Under the pieces are notes generated by a model. It worked only from the letters and a program-made list of their open reading frames with translations, was not told the origin of the DNA and searched no databases. Shown here in pieces: positions 18,101 through 26,449 of a stretch of 64,000 nucleotides of DNA; within the stretch, counting starts at the first letter, position 1; each line of letters begins with the position of its first letter. The DNA is taken from positions 1 to 64,000 of IMG/VR virus record IMGVR_UViG_3300027788_000006. The stretch is one strand, 5' to 3'. This DNA is from a virus. The translations under genes were made by a program, and so were the position numbers.

Positions 18101-21100
18101 ACATCCATACCTTCTTGTACAACTCCTAATCCTTCTGCTAATTCTTCAGCAGCATAGTCTAAAGAACTTTCAAGATATTCTGAAGTTAGATCATTACCTG
18201 TAATAGTTTTTATATGCCCGTGAGTAGCTTGCAACAACGTAGATAACTTTTCCTTCTGTAATCTAGGCCCAAACCCTAGAGCAGCTAATTCTTTTTCTAG
18301 AACATCTAATCTTGTTCTTGAAGACAAAGCTTCAGCTTTTAAATTTTGTTTTGTATAAGATGCTAATTCTTCCTTAAGTTGTTCTTGCCTTCTTAATAAA
18401 GTTAAAGCTTCTAGAGTTGGAACTGCTATTAATACCTCATCTTCTCCTGATTCTATAGGAGTGTCTTGTACTATAAATCTGTGAGTCTTAGTAACTCCAT
18501 CACTTTCAATATCAAATTCTACAACAGTTCCCTTATGTCTTCTGTATAACCTTTCTAAATCTTTATCATTAAGCTTAATATCACCCTGCTCTTTATTGAA
18601 GCTAAGAACTCTTTGTAACATCATTTCAGGTGGTGCTATAGCTTCTCCTCCTTCAAAGTTAAAAGGCTTTCTTAAAGTAGGATTCCAAACTAAATCCTCC
18701 TTAAGTTCTAATAATTCATTATACATACTTAGGGCCCTGTGTCTTCTAGCTCTAATCTTTCTAGCATCTTTTAACATTTGTATAACATCTTCACTATGCT
18801 GTGCATAAGACGAAGGGTTGCTAGAATTCCAGTTATCTATATAAGTTTGCTCCATTGCACTTAAGTCCGGGTCTAAAGCGTTGCTTATATTTTTAGATAA
18901 ATATGACATTCTATTTAGCACAGAATTTAATTCTGCGCCTAACTCTTCTGTACGTTTATCTTTTTCTTTAGGAGATAAAGATTCATCAGAGTGTACGTTA
19001 TCTATTCTAGCCTGTAAGTCTGCTTTCTTTTGAGCTAACACACTAAACAATTCTTCTAGATGGGTAGGATCTGTAAATTCTTTAATCCCTAATTTTCTTT
19101 TTACTTGCTGTCCTTCAGGAGAGTTCTCTTCTGCTTTCTTATATTTAGCAGGCAATCTTTGAGTTACTTTACTTTGTCTATCCTTAGATTCAGAAATCTC
19201 AGCCTGCCCTGCAAGTGCTTTATCTTCATACTCAGTATTTTCTATAGTAACCCCCGTTATAGCTTCTATAGTTTTTATTATATTATCTTCTCTAAAATCT
19301 GCATCTTCCGAAACAGCCATGGCGTGTACTATAGCATCCTTTTGGCTGCTACCATAATTAACAAAAGATTTATCTACCATCTTTCTAGTATTCTTGATAG
19401 TCTCAGTTCTCGCAACTAGTGCATCTGCTATTTCATTTCTCCTAGTTTCTAGCTCAGTGTCTGTAAGATCATTCTTATCGTTATATAAAAACGTACTTCT
19501 AAATTCTTCTTTAGACAGGCTTTTTATCATATCTATATTATCATATATCTCTTCCTCCATGCCGGCCTCTAATCGAGAAGATATATAATTGTATATAGCA
19601 TCTCCCTCTGCATTCTTAAACATAAAAGGACTATCTATAACATCTGCAAAATCTTTACTATCTTGTATAACTTTATCTCTTACAAGAGAATCAAAGTTAC
19701 GTTCAAAAGCTGCTAGAACAGTAGGATCTTTCTCTAATCTTTCTTTTAATCTAGTTATAGCTTTTTTATATTCTCTTCCCCGTTTTACTGAAGCCCAGGC
19801 ACCGTTCATCTGCCATTTCTTTTCATCTTTCCCTTCTGCAGTTTTCTTACCGGTTTTTCCTTTAGTAGGTATACCCAGAGCTCCTAGAATAAAACCTATC
19901 CCTATTTCTTTTTGTCCTTCTTTGGAGCCATATACATCTGCAAATCTATCATCAAAATTATCTATTAATTCTGCTAACATATTTACTGACTCTCCATCCT
20001 TCTTAGCTTGGTAGTAATTTAGACCAGCAGTTTGCCCAGACAAGTCTAATAGTTTCTGACCACCTTCTTCAACAAATCCTTCATACAAAGGAGTCTTAAG
20101 AACTCTAAATAAATTTCTTGCTACAACTTCTTTCTGTCCTATATTTTTAAATAACTCTCTGTAAGCTCTTCCTTTTTCCGTTAGATTACTTTTAATAGTA
20201 TTTTTCAATGAATTTCTACTACTATTAAATCCTTTACCAAATAATTTTGGAAACATCATATAGTTACTATATCCCACCAAAGCTACGTTACCTGCAAATA
20301 CAGCATTACCAGATTTAGTTGCTATATCCACCAATCCCGACATATCATTTTTACTAGGCTCTTGACCATTATGCTCTTCTTTGTATAGTTCTACTAAATT
20401 CTTAAGTGTAGCATCATAGTGATGCCTAGACTCAACTCCAGCTTCATACATAGCACCGGTACCTAACTGTCTTAAAGTAGTAAGTCCTCCTTGTAATCTG
20501 TGGGGATTTACTACTTTATCTTTAAATAATTGTTTACCTACTGTACTAGAAGTACCAGCCTTTGCATGTTTACTTGATTTAGTAAATAATTGTTTAGCTT
20601 TCATAGCTACCTGACCACGAGCCAATCCAGCACTTAAGTACTCAGACAGCACAGCACCTGTAACAAATGATAATCCATTAGCTACATCATTAGACCAGAA
20701 ATTTGGAGTACCCATAGATCTCCAAAAATTATATTCTTGCTCTTCTTTAGTATAGTAATGAGGAAGCTTATCGTCCATCCAATTGTTAATGCCATCGAGA
20801 CCTCTTTGAAAATCATTATCCCAGAAGTTCTTTGCTGCACTTTCCCCTGGAGTTGCTATTCCTGATAAGAAAGCGCCTCCCCCATAAACTAAACCTGCGG
20901 TAGAACCTATAACATTAGCTCCTACTTTAGTTACAAACTTAGGTAGTGCAAATTTCCACTTTTCTCCAGTGGTTTGACCATAAGCTCTTAAGTCCTCAGC
21001 ATCATCTGATATAAAAGAAAACGGTCTATCTATATAATCAGCATAATCATCATAAGAAACATCATTCAAATTCTTACCATAGATAGGACCACTAGAACTA

Positions 21101-21321
21101 GTTCTTATGCTATGTTCTAAATTACTTTCACCTTCCTCTGGAGTTGATATTTCACTTGCTGATTCAACACCTAACTGCTTTATATATTCCAATTCCTTAG
21201 CTGTAGTTTCAGCTTGTTTTGCCTGAGCTTGGTTATCTACTAATTGATTAGGATCTAAAATTGAATCATCCCCTGGCTGTAAAAGTCCTTGTGTATTTTC
21301 TACTCCTATGCTTTGAGACAT
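15187..21321 (-). CDS. Giant virion cargo / ejection protein (2044 aa)
   Basis: The protein begins with a disordered, Gln/Glu-rich 100 residues, then a segment RAYGQTTGEKW at 112-122 of a type recurrent in crAss-like cargo proteins (recalled, not searched). Gly/Ala-rich hydrophobic hairpins follow at about 127-157 and 213-236, which could insert in a membrane. The middle (about 500-1350) is strongly helical and charged, with likely coiled coils. The last 60 residues are Gly/Pro/Lys-rich and include KDNDGILYTH and KRTGGN. The first of these is encoded by a 33-base segment nearly identical to one in the 1850-residue tail gene. The start lies in a TAATG overlap with the preceding gene. No enzymatic motif was recognised. 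Packaging in the virion is inferred from position and size. Confidence 0.75.
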   Translation of the reverse strand: MSQSIGVENTQGLLQPGDDSILDPNQLVDNQAQAKQAETTAKELEYIKQLGVESASEISTPEEGESNLEHSIRTSSSGPIYGKNLNDVSYDDYADYIDRPFSFISDDAEDLRAYGQTTGEKWKFALPKFVTKVGANVIGSTAGLVYGGGAFLSGIATPGESAAKNFWDNDFQRGLDGINNWMDDKLPHYYTKEEQEYNFWRSMGTPNFWSNDVANGLSFVTGAVLSEYLSAGLARGQVAMKAKQLFTKSSKHAKAGTSSTVGKQLFKDKVVNPHRLQGGLTTLRQLGTGAMYEAGVESRHHYDATLKNLVELYKEEHNGQEPSKNDMSGLVDIATKSGNAVFAGNVALVGYSNYMMFPKLFGKGFNSSRNSLKNTIKSNLTEKGRAYRELFKNIGQKEVVARNLFRVLKTPLYEGFVEEGGQKLLDLSGQTAGLNYYQAKKDGESVNMLAELIDNFDDRFADVYGSKEGQKEIGIGFILGALGIPTKGKTGKKTAEGKDEKKWQMNGAWASVKRGREYKKAITRLKERLEKDPTVLAAFERNFDSLVRDKVIQDSKDFADVIDSPFMFKNAEGDAIYNYISSRLEAGMEEEIYDNIDMIKSLSKEEFRSTFLYNDKNDLTDTELETRRNEIADALVARTETIKNTRKMVDKSFVNYGSSQKDAIVHAMAVSEDADFREDNIIKTIEAITGVTIENTEYEDKALAGQAEISESKDRQSKVTQRLPAKYKKAEENSPEGQQVKRKLGIKEFTDPTHLEELFSVLAQKKADLQARIDNVHSDESLSPKEKDKRTEELGAELNSVLNRMSYLSKNISNALDPDLSAMEQTYIDNWNSSNPSSYAQHSEDVIQMLKDARKIRARRHRALSMYNELLELKEDLVWNPTLRKPFNFEGGEAIAPPEMMLQRVLSFNKEQGDIKLNDKDLERLYRRHKGTVVEFDIESDGVTKTHRFIVQDTPIESGEDEVLIAVPTLEALTLLRRQEQLKEELASYTKQNLKAEALSSRTRLDVLEKELAALGFGPRLQKEKLSTLLQATHGHIKTITGNDLTSEYLESSLDYAAEELAEGLGVVQEGMDVMQKELEKAVSDLQAFIEANVSSAKDIALAKTAHSNTISKLEKRVSKAKQDLEQYKSRLTRVEDDMKVLHGIREESENAKTEQEVVALMTSIFKRQWGGELSTVLSNIFDSIEDTTLKNLLHTTKPDYSLQQFRDLPVNQDLIDNPKGASILRSRWREYNSQTKSQTLGDLLLSTQDRAIELLASVDTGAKALVDRLAAIEKDIAGLANLYTITEKGLLGVNNKGVPGVRASKKQFKELEIEKAEILNQLNQMSSSLLRAGQETFQTIIDYQALQNEVIGHYTYLRDKMDELRNPSFSEDTVDDEVADSHGAHTDLGTLTKQGEQSGMYLNSSPITVLRMMKTTGAHDQALREYKEMQELLVKKQKVDPIKYAHVESQLRLFKFLPKLYPEVKGTSDFKYDMKKYRFMVANKNIIPKNLQSEITFYDLSSKSFKYASDMQGSILTEDKETIKLILTDVKGKPVLVGGKPIYSDLPGSELTKKVQDANGKEVEVYRYGKLDLKEDTYQEILLKNGKTGITGELTQDAQDIHKDHIKFREDILQLTEPKLIKLKGASFTLLFRPEIKRPPARASRSIVDNKHQVKDIGLRVSLNGKVSVFGKDYKVPKGFPYTNKAGKLVPVRVNKLTGAAYENVLNMFKLLAVRHAQVKNKEMSYKESQILQEGNPKQILHALKDTIYMGKHSFENAPIHKKLNVQGNKIYFGESIIEFHQLLTPESNTEVNKQFLDFLKGLHHQVNYFSLKKDLTSRSDVGKKYNANLVSYEKRKKTAKSKKKAFLEKAPTYPTTSYEPFFEFTVGTDMDVKSTKWDNYTDYLLGDGNTTVDRPLDQIPAYTNLVETSDELDAPQFLNGFVTLERNKSVDQLDDIGVSSAKEAIEEAPTKDLKVFVKPQGPSVNQGPKSEQAPTGVPPAGANISSENRGEYLADLIEDTNSKKGEKTVKLIKDNDGILYTHRTKRTGGNTHRSEKRKKDDC
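15249..15281. repeat. 33-base near-identical repeat, copy A
   Basis: This segment differs at one base (15264) from 30704-30736. It encodes KDNDGILYTH near the C-terminus of the 2044-residue cargo protein, in the same frame as copy B. Confidence 0.85.
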
Positions 21322-23663
21322 TATCTATATATATTGTTATTATTTATTAATCCATTTTGAGGGTCAAACATGAATATATCTATGAATTTTTGATACTCAT
21401 CATGTGTCATCTCTCTTCCCGTTTCCTTATAAAACGCATCGGTCTTACTTTTTACTATTGTCTGTACTTTTTCAATTCCTCCATACATTGTCATTAAAGT
21501 TTCTTTAAAAATTTTCTCTTGCATAACCTCGTCCATAGGATCCAGTTGAGCTACCTTAGTTACAGAGTTAAGAACTGACTGAGCAACTTGAGAGTAGCTA
21601 GCATTAGGAGTATCTTTTAATTGCTCTACTACATTTTCCATTATTGTAAGATTACCTAATCCTAATTCATTAACTACTCCTTCCATAATACCAAATAATG
21701 GAGAATCATTTCCTGGCTTAGCTTCTACAATAGCAGTCTCACCATTAGGTGTTGTAATTACCATTCTTGTTGGTGTGTTATTATGTATACTAGGAGCAAT
21801 AATCTTTTGGAATTTTAAGGGACCATTAACTTTTTTACCATCCTCATCCAGAATATACCTATCATAAGAGTCACTACCTTCTGGGGCCCCTAAGATACGG
21901 AAGTTATCCATAGTAACATTATGTCTCGACATAATATTATTTACTTTAGTAGAAGCTGCGTTCCCTTCTTTACTGAAAGACATAGTGTAAGAATCGCCTT
22001 CATACACATCTCCGTCATAATCATTAAATTTTTCACCTATATTATCTCCGTTTGTTTCTTGATTAGTACTTTCTGCCTGACCGATTTTATAATCATAATA
22101 CTGCTCTGCCAGTAATTTTAATCTAGGTATATCTTTTTCAGTATAATTTGTACCTAAATGTTTATTCATAAAAGATAAATTCTCTACTGTTTTTAATAGC
22201 TTCTTTCTTTCATTTGACTCTGGTCTACCCACATCTCTAATATTACCTTCGTCAAAGAACGCATTTTTAATACCTGTATAAGCTAAGTACCCTAATGCTG
22301 AACCTGCTGCTATTGGCCAAGCTGTTCTAGCTAGTCCTAGACCAGCCCTTTGTATAACCTTTGCTCCTACTTTTTTACCTACGTATTCTAGTCCTTTACC
22401 TGCAGTATACCCACCTACTCCAGTTGATCCAGCATCGATAGCTAATGATCCCCATTCCATATCTTTAGATAAGTAAAAATCTGGTAAAATACGATCGTCT
22501 GTTAAATACTTAACATACGTACCAAAAGCTTTGTCATGTCCTACCGGCTTACCTGGCGTACCGTCTGGCGTAACACCTAATCGTTGATTTCCTGTAGCAG
22601 GGTCTATACCGTTCCACATATCTATCTCATAAGTATTAGCTATTTGAGCTTCTTCTGGAGAAAGCTTTCCGTTCTTAACCATAGACTTTATAGTCCTGTC
22701 GTGTATCTCTTGTAAGTCTTTAGCTCTTGTATAATCCTTATCTTTAAGAGCTTTCATTTGTTTAGTATATAAGTCTAATAATTTGGGAGTGGTCATGTCT
22801 GAATCCAATAATGTATTAATATTAGTAGCAGTATACCCTACTTCTTGGGCAGCTACAGATATTCCTTTATACTTTTGCATTAGAGGTATACTACCTGTAG
22901 AAGTAGGGCTCTTAGCTGTACTGTGTATATACTGATTAGTAAATCCTTTAATCCTTTGTATAATATCTCTTTGAGCCATCATATAACGTTCCTTTTCAGG
23001 GATACTCTGATCATACTCAAGCTCCATTAAACGTCGTAAATCTTGCTGCCCTTCATCACTTTGAGAATAAGTATAATATAAGCCTTTAGCTATACCATCT
23101 GCTTTACCTTTAGTTATCCCAGAGGCATCTGCTTTAATAGTTTTTAAAAGCTTACCCATCTTATCTTCATAATCTAATCTAGTCTCAGCACCTGCTTGGT
23201 AAATATTATTTTCCCATTTACTAGTTCCTTCATTGTAAGTATATGAACTATGCTCAGAAGCCTTAGATTTTCCAAAATCTAAAACTTTCTTTCCTTCCAT
23301 TGTTTGCTGCTTTATAAACTCTAGCTCAGCTCGTCTATTCTCCATAGATTTCTTAGCCGCTAATAGACCATCATCAGTTTGAACTTGCGTTATAGCTTCG
23401 TCAACTGTGTGCCCCGCATCTTCCCAGTTACCTGTACGTGCAATTTCTTTAAGTTGATCTTGTACACTATATTTAACTCTATCTATCAGATGTTGATCTC
23501 CTTCTAAAGCTTCCATAGATCCTAGACTCTGTTCTATTAGATCTTTTTTAGCTTTATTTTTATCATATCTTTCCGATAATATACCACTAATCTCTTTAAC
23601 ACCTGTATCTACATAGGTGTTCATAAAAGGTTTAAGTTCGTATTTACTATATTTATTAGCCAT
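21321..23663 (-). CDS. Virion cargo / ejection protein (780 aa)
   Basis: A largely helical protein: residues 1-200 are charged helices with likely coiled coils. A Gly/Ala-rich hydrophobic region lies at about 415-470 (AKVIQRAGLGLARTAWPIAA, then GSALGYLAYTG). The C-terminal third is acidic and mixed alpha/beta. This mix of long helices with one hydrophobic hairpin resembles internal ejection proteins of short-tailed phages and the cargo proteins of crassviruses. It ends in a TAATG overlap with the 2044-residue gene, so the two are probably co-translated and may act together. No catalytic motif was seen. Function is inferred from context only. Confidence 0.7.
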   Translation of the reverse strand: MANKYSKYELKPFMNTYVDTGVKEISGILSERYDKNKAKKDLIEQSLGSMEALEGDQHLIDRVKYSVQDQLKEIARTGNWEDAGHTVDEAITQVQTDDGLLAAKKSMENRRAELEFIKQQTMEGKKVLDFGKSKASEHSSYTYNEGTSKWENNIYQAGAETRLDYEDKMGKLLKTIKADASGITKGKADGIAKGLYYTYSQSDEGQQDLRRLMELEYDQSIPEKERYMMAQRDIIQRIKGFTNQYIHSTAKSPTSTGSIPLMQKYKGISVAAQEVGYTATNINTLLDSDMTTPKLLDLYTKQMKALKDKDYTRAKDLQEIHDRTIKSMVKNGKLSPEEAQIANTYEIDMWNGIDPATGNQRLGVTPDGTPGKPVGHDKAFGTYVKYLTDDRILPDFYLSKDMEWGSLAIDAGSTGVGGYTAGKGLEYVGKKVGAKVIQRAGLGLARTAWPIAAGSALGYLAYTGIKNAFFDEGNIRDVGRPESNERKKLLKTVENLSFMNKHLGTNYTEKDIPRLKLLAEQYYDYKIGQAESTNQETNGDNIGEKFNDYDGDVYEGDSYTMSFSKEGNAASTKVNNIMSRHNVTMDNFRILGAPEGSDSYDRYILDEDGKKVNGPLKFQKIIAPSIHNNTPTRMVITTPNGETAIVEAKPGNDSPLFGIMEGVVNELGLGNLTIMENVVEQLKDTPNASYSQVAQSVLNSVTKVAQLDPMDEVMQEKIFKETLMTMYGGIEKVQTIVKSKTDAFYKETGREMTHDEYQKFIDIFMFDPQNGLINNNNIYR

Positions 23664-23667
23664 ATTC

Positions 23668-26226
23668 TTATGTTATATATTTTTTCCATTCTTGAGATCC
23701 TTCTTTAACTCCTTTTTTCTTAAGTAACTCTTTAAGGTGCCCTTCAGCATTATCATAAGAAGTACTTTTACTAGTAGTAGTCTCTCCTTGGTATCTTTCT
23801 AGGGCGTCTCTATTACCATCCATTACATGTGCTATTTCTAAATCTGTTTTATTTTTATTTCTAGACATTTGCATTTCCATAGCACCGCCTACCATAGTAT
23901 CTAATGCTTGTAGTTTTCTATCAAAAGTAGCAGCATCTGCCCCTTTATTAAACTCATCTACATACATATTATTTTTAGTGTTATCTTGATCTGCTTGTAG
24001 CTGAGCTTTAAGATTAGTAGTAGAAGCTTCTAAAGCTTTACCTTGATTAGTAGCGTCTGCATTTAATTTATTAGCTACATTCTTACCTTCAATATCCACA
24101 TTAGCTTTAGTTTCTTGAGCATTGATAGCCATTCTCTTTTTAAATTTCGAACTCTGATTAGCCATCTTATTAGACATGTTACTCATACCACCTCCACTAG
24201 TCTCTACAAATCTGTCGAAGTTAGCAGCATCCATATCTAAGGCAGCTCTTTCAGGGTTAAAGTTTTGCATTCCTATTTTATCAGCTTTAATTCTTTCAGC
24301 TCTAATTGTAGGAGGCACTATAACATCTGGGTTTGCCATATAGTCTGGTTTATCTGTCATAGCTACAGCTGCTGGTAAGAATTGTAGCATAGATAAATCT
24401 ACACCATCTCCCCATCTTTTTCTACCAGTTTTTGAAGTCTCAGTTATATTTTTCTCATCAACTATTTCTTTGTCAGTATTTGTTTCCTTTTCAGTTGGTT
24501 TCGCTGTTTTTCCCATTGATGTCTTACTCCAAGTAAACTCTCCCATCTTACCATCTATTCCAGTACTACCATCACCGTGAAATCCAGATTGTTTCATATA
24601 ATCCTCTTTGCTAATACCTTGCTCTTTTAATTTTGACTGTAACTCTTCATCACCGTCAAATGTTGAGGATAAATTATCATTAAATTTCTCTTGAAATTGT
24701 TGAGTATGTTTCTCAGGATTAAACTCTTCCGGAGAATTTATATTCATAGATTTCATAAGATCTGCATTTCTATTGTAGAAATCATTCATATTTGATTCTC
24801 CTACTTCTCCAAAATATCCTTTACCTGATCCTTGCTGTGTATTTGCTATACCTTCATCTCCTAAATCATTTGCTCTATAAGAACCCTCTTCACCTCCTCC
24901 TGTATATCCGGCCTCAGTTGCAGCCTCAGTTACTTTACTATAGTTCTCTCCATATGCATTAAATCTATCATTAGATTTATCATTAGATTTATTAGGGCTT
25001 GAGTCTTTTGCTTTTTCTACAGGGGCCGTATTATTAACAGGACCATCTTTATGAGCTACAAATGGATCTCTATCAATCATATTTGGAACACCGTCTCCAT
25101 CTAAATCATTATCAGTCTTATCAGGAGTTCCATCTCCGTCCGTATCTATAGAGTCATCTGTCTGCCATTTAAACTTTCCTCCTTCTTTGTATTTCATAAA
25201 TCCTCCACCTTTAGCAACTACTTCAGGGTTTCTACCTGCTATGATTTCTTGCTCTCTAGCTAAAGCATCTTTTGCCTGTTGGCTATCTCCATTTTTAACT
25301 ATATCTTTATGCCACTCTGCTATTGGTATACCCCCTTTCTTAAGATGGCTAGAAAAAAAGTAATCTTTTTTAACTCCCCCCTTTTTCATAGTTATCTCAT
25401 CTTGAGTTTCTCCATTTTCTACTTCTGCATTATCAACTATAATACCACTATTCTGGCCGTTACTCTGTTCATGGCTTTGACCTGAATACTCTATAGCACT
25501 AGAACCTTCTGTTATAGGAGAGGCCATACCTCCTGATAAATGTACATTTTTACCTTTAGACACCGCAGATTTAACAGAGTTCATAGAGTTAGATACTCCT
25601 CCCTCTTCATAACGTCTTGCCGCATCACTATTAACTTCAGGGTTAGCTTCAATATAGTCCTGCTTCTTTTTATCTTGTTTTACTGTTACATAATCTTTAT
25701 ACCCTTCATTTGCCGCAGCTGCTAATGCAGAACCTGCCAGCCACCACTTTCCAGATCCATCCCATAGCTTTTCTTTAAGGTAACCTGGGGTTTTCTTAAC
25801 GGTATTTGTTACAGCTCCTGGCACACCTTTTATTTTCTCTTTTATGGTTTTCTTAGCTACTTCTTTTTTTGTTTTGTTAACTACTGCCTTCTTAATTTTT
25901 TTAGTAACTGCAGGTACTACTCCCTTCTTAATAACTGCAGGTAACAGTAGACCAGTTGCTAATTTTGTAGCCGCAACTCCTTGACCAAAACCCGGTATCA
26001 TAGTTGTAGCATTAACACCTGTATTAATAGCATGTTTGTTTGCAGCTTCATCGTCTCCTATCACTTTGTTATAACCAGCTCTTACAGCTGATATACCAGT
26101 ATTCAGAGCATCTGGTATTACACCCCAAGCTGGAGTCATACCCCCAACTGTTAAACCAGTTTGAATTTTGTCCCACCAGCCAGTTGGACCTCCCGTTTTA
26201 TATGCGTGTAGTTTTCTTTTTGCCAT
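23668..26226 (-). CDS. Virion cargo protein with thrombospondin-3-like calcium repeats
   Basis: An 852-residue protein opening with a basic KRKLHAYKTGGPTGWWDKI motif typical of Bacteroidota phage large proteins. Hydrophobic Gly/Ala segments occur at 75-108 and 160-175. Residues 355-390 contain consecutive DxDGDGxPD units (DTDGDGTPDK at 361-370, DLDGDGVPNM at 374-383), the calcium-binding pattern of thrombospondin type 3 repeats. A segment around 250-275 with SHEQ and AEVENGE resembles a domain I associate with crAss-like cargo proteins. The short motif basic-x-GG-hydrophobic occurs several times (residues 10-13, 207-211, 281-285, 296-300, 339-343, 347-350). The C-terminal third is Ala/Asn/Lys-rich and helical. 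A structural or ejected role is inferred from its place between the muzzle-type protein and the RNA polymerase. Confidence 0.72.
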   Translation of the reverse strand: MAKRKLHAYKTGGPTGWWDKIQTGLTVGGMTPAWGVIPDALNTGISAVRAGYNKVIGDDEAANKHAINTGVNATTMIPGFGQGVAATKLATGLLLPAVIKKGVVPAVTKKIKKAVVNKTKKEVAKKTIKEKIKGVPGAVTNTVKKTPGYLKEKLWDGSGKWWLAGSALAAAANEGYKDYVTVKQDKKKQDYIEANPEVNSDAARRYEEGGVSNSMNSVKSAVSKGKNVHLSGGMASPITEGSSAIEYSGQSHEQSNGQNSGIIVDNAEVENGETQDEITMKKGGVKKDYFFSSHLKKGGIPIAEWHKDIVKNGDSQQAKDALAREQEIIAGRNPEVVAKGGGFMKYKEGGKFKWQTDDSIDTDGDGTPDKTDNDLDGDGVPNMIDRDPFVAHKDGPVNNTAPVEKAKDSSPNKSNDKSNDRFNAYGENYSKVTEAATEAGYTGGGEEGSYRANDLGDEGIANTQQGSGKGYFGEVGESNMNDFYNRNADLMKSMNINSPEEFNPEKHTQQFQEKFNDNLSSTFDGDEELQSKLKEQGISKEDYMKQSGFHGDGSTGIDGKMGEFTWSKTSMGKTAKPTEKETNTDKEIVDEKNITETSKTGRKRWGDGVDLSMLQFLPAAVAMTDKPDYMANPDVIVPPTIRAERIKADKIGMQNFNPERAALDMDAANFDRFVETSGGGMSNMSNKMANQSSKFKKRMAINAQETKANVDIEGKNVANKLNADATNQGKALEASTTNLKAQLQADQDNTKNNMYVDEFNKGADAATFDRKLQALDTMVGGAMEMQMSRNKNKTDLEIAHVMDGNRDALERYQGETTTSKSTSYDNAEGHLKELLKKKGVKEGSQEWKKYIT

Positions 26227-26227
26227 A

Positions 26228-26449
26228 TTATTTATGTGTGCAACCGCCTAGTTTAGCAATATCTTTTTCTAACTCTACTATACGATCTTCGTTTTCATTA
26301 ATTATTTTAATCTTCTTTTCTAACCTCCCTTCTAATACAACTAAGTCTATTCCAAGTTGATTTATCTGACTGTATGCAATACCCATAGTAAATATTATGC
26401 CCATAATCCAAATTATGTTCCCTATATTTAAAGTAAAGTCTTTCATCAC
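26228..26449 (-). CDS. Small membrane-anchored coiled-coil protein
   Basis: A 73-residue protein with one N-terminal transmembrane segment (about residues 10-27) followed by a heptad-patterned charged helix (residues 33-66, rich in Leu/Ile, Glu and Lys), ending in GGCTHK. The topology is like an inner-membrane spanin or a small anchor protein. Its start overlaps the end of the 459-residue gene by 4 bases (ATGA), and its end is 2 bases from the 852-residue gene. It is the second tiny membrane protein inserted among the cargo genes. I do not recognise a family. Confidence 0.68.
   Translation of the reverse strand: MMKDFTLNIGNIIWIMGIIFTMGIAYSQINQLGIDLVVLEGRLEKKIKIINENEDRIVELEKDIAKLGGCTHK

Noticed and set aside
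19105-20014. Several + strand frames opposite the 2044-residue cargo gene
   Set aside because: They overlap a continuous giant gene, have Ser/Phe/Ile-rich random-like products and no leader signals.
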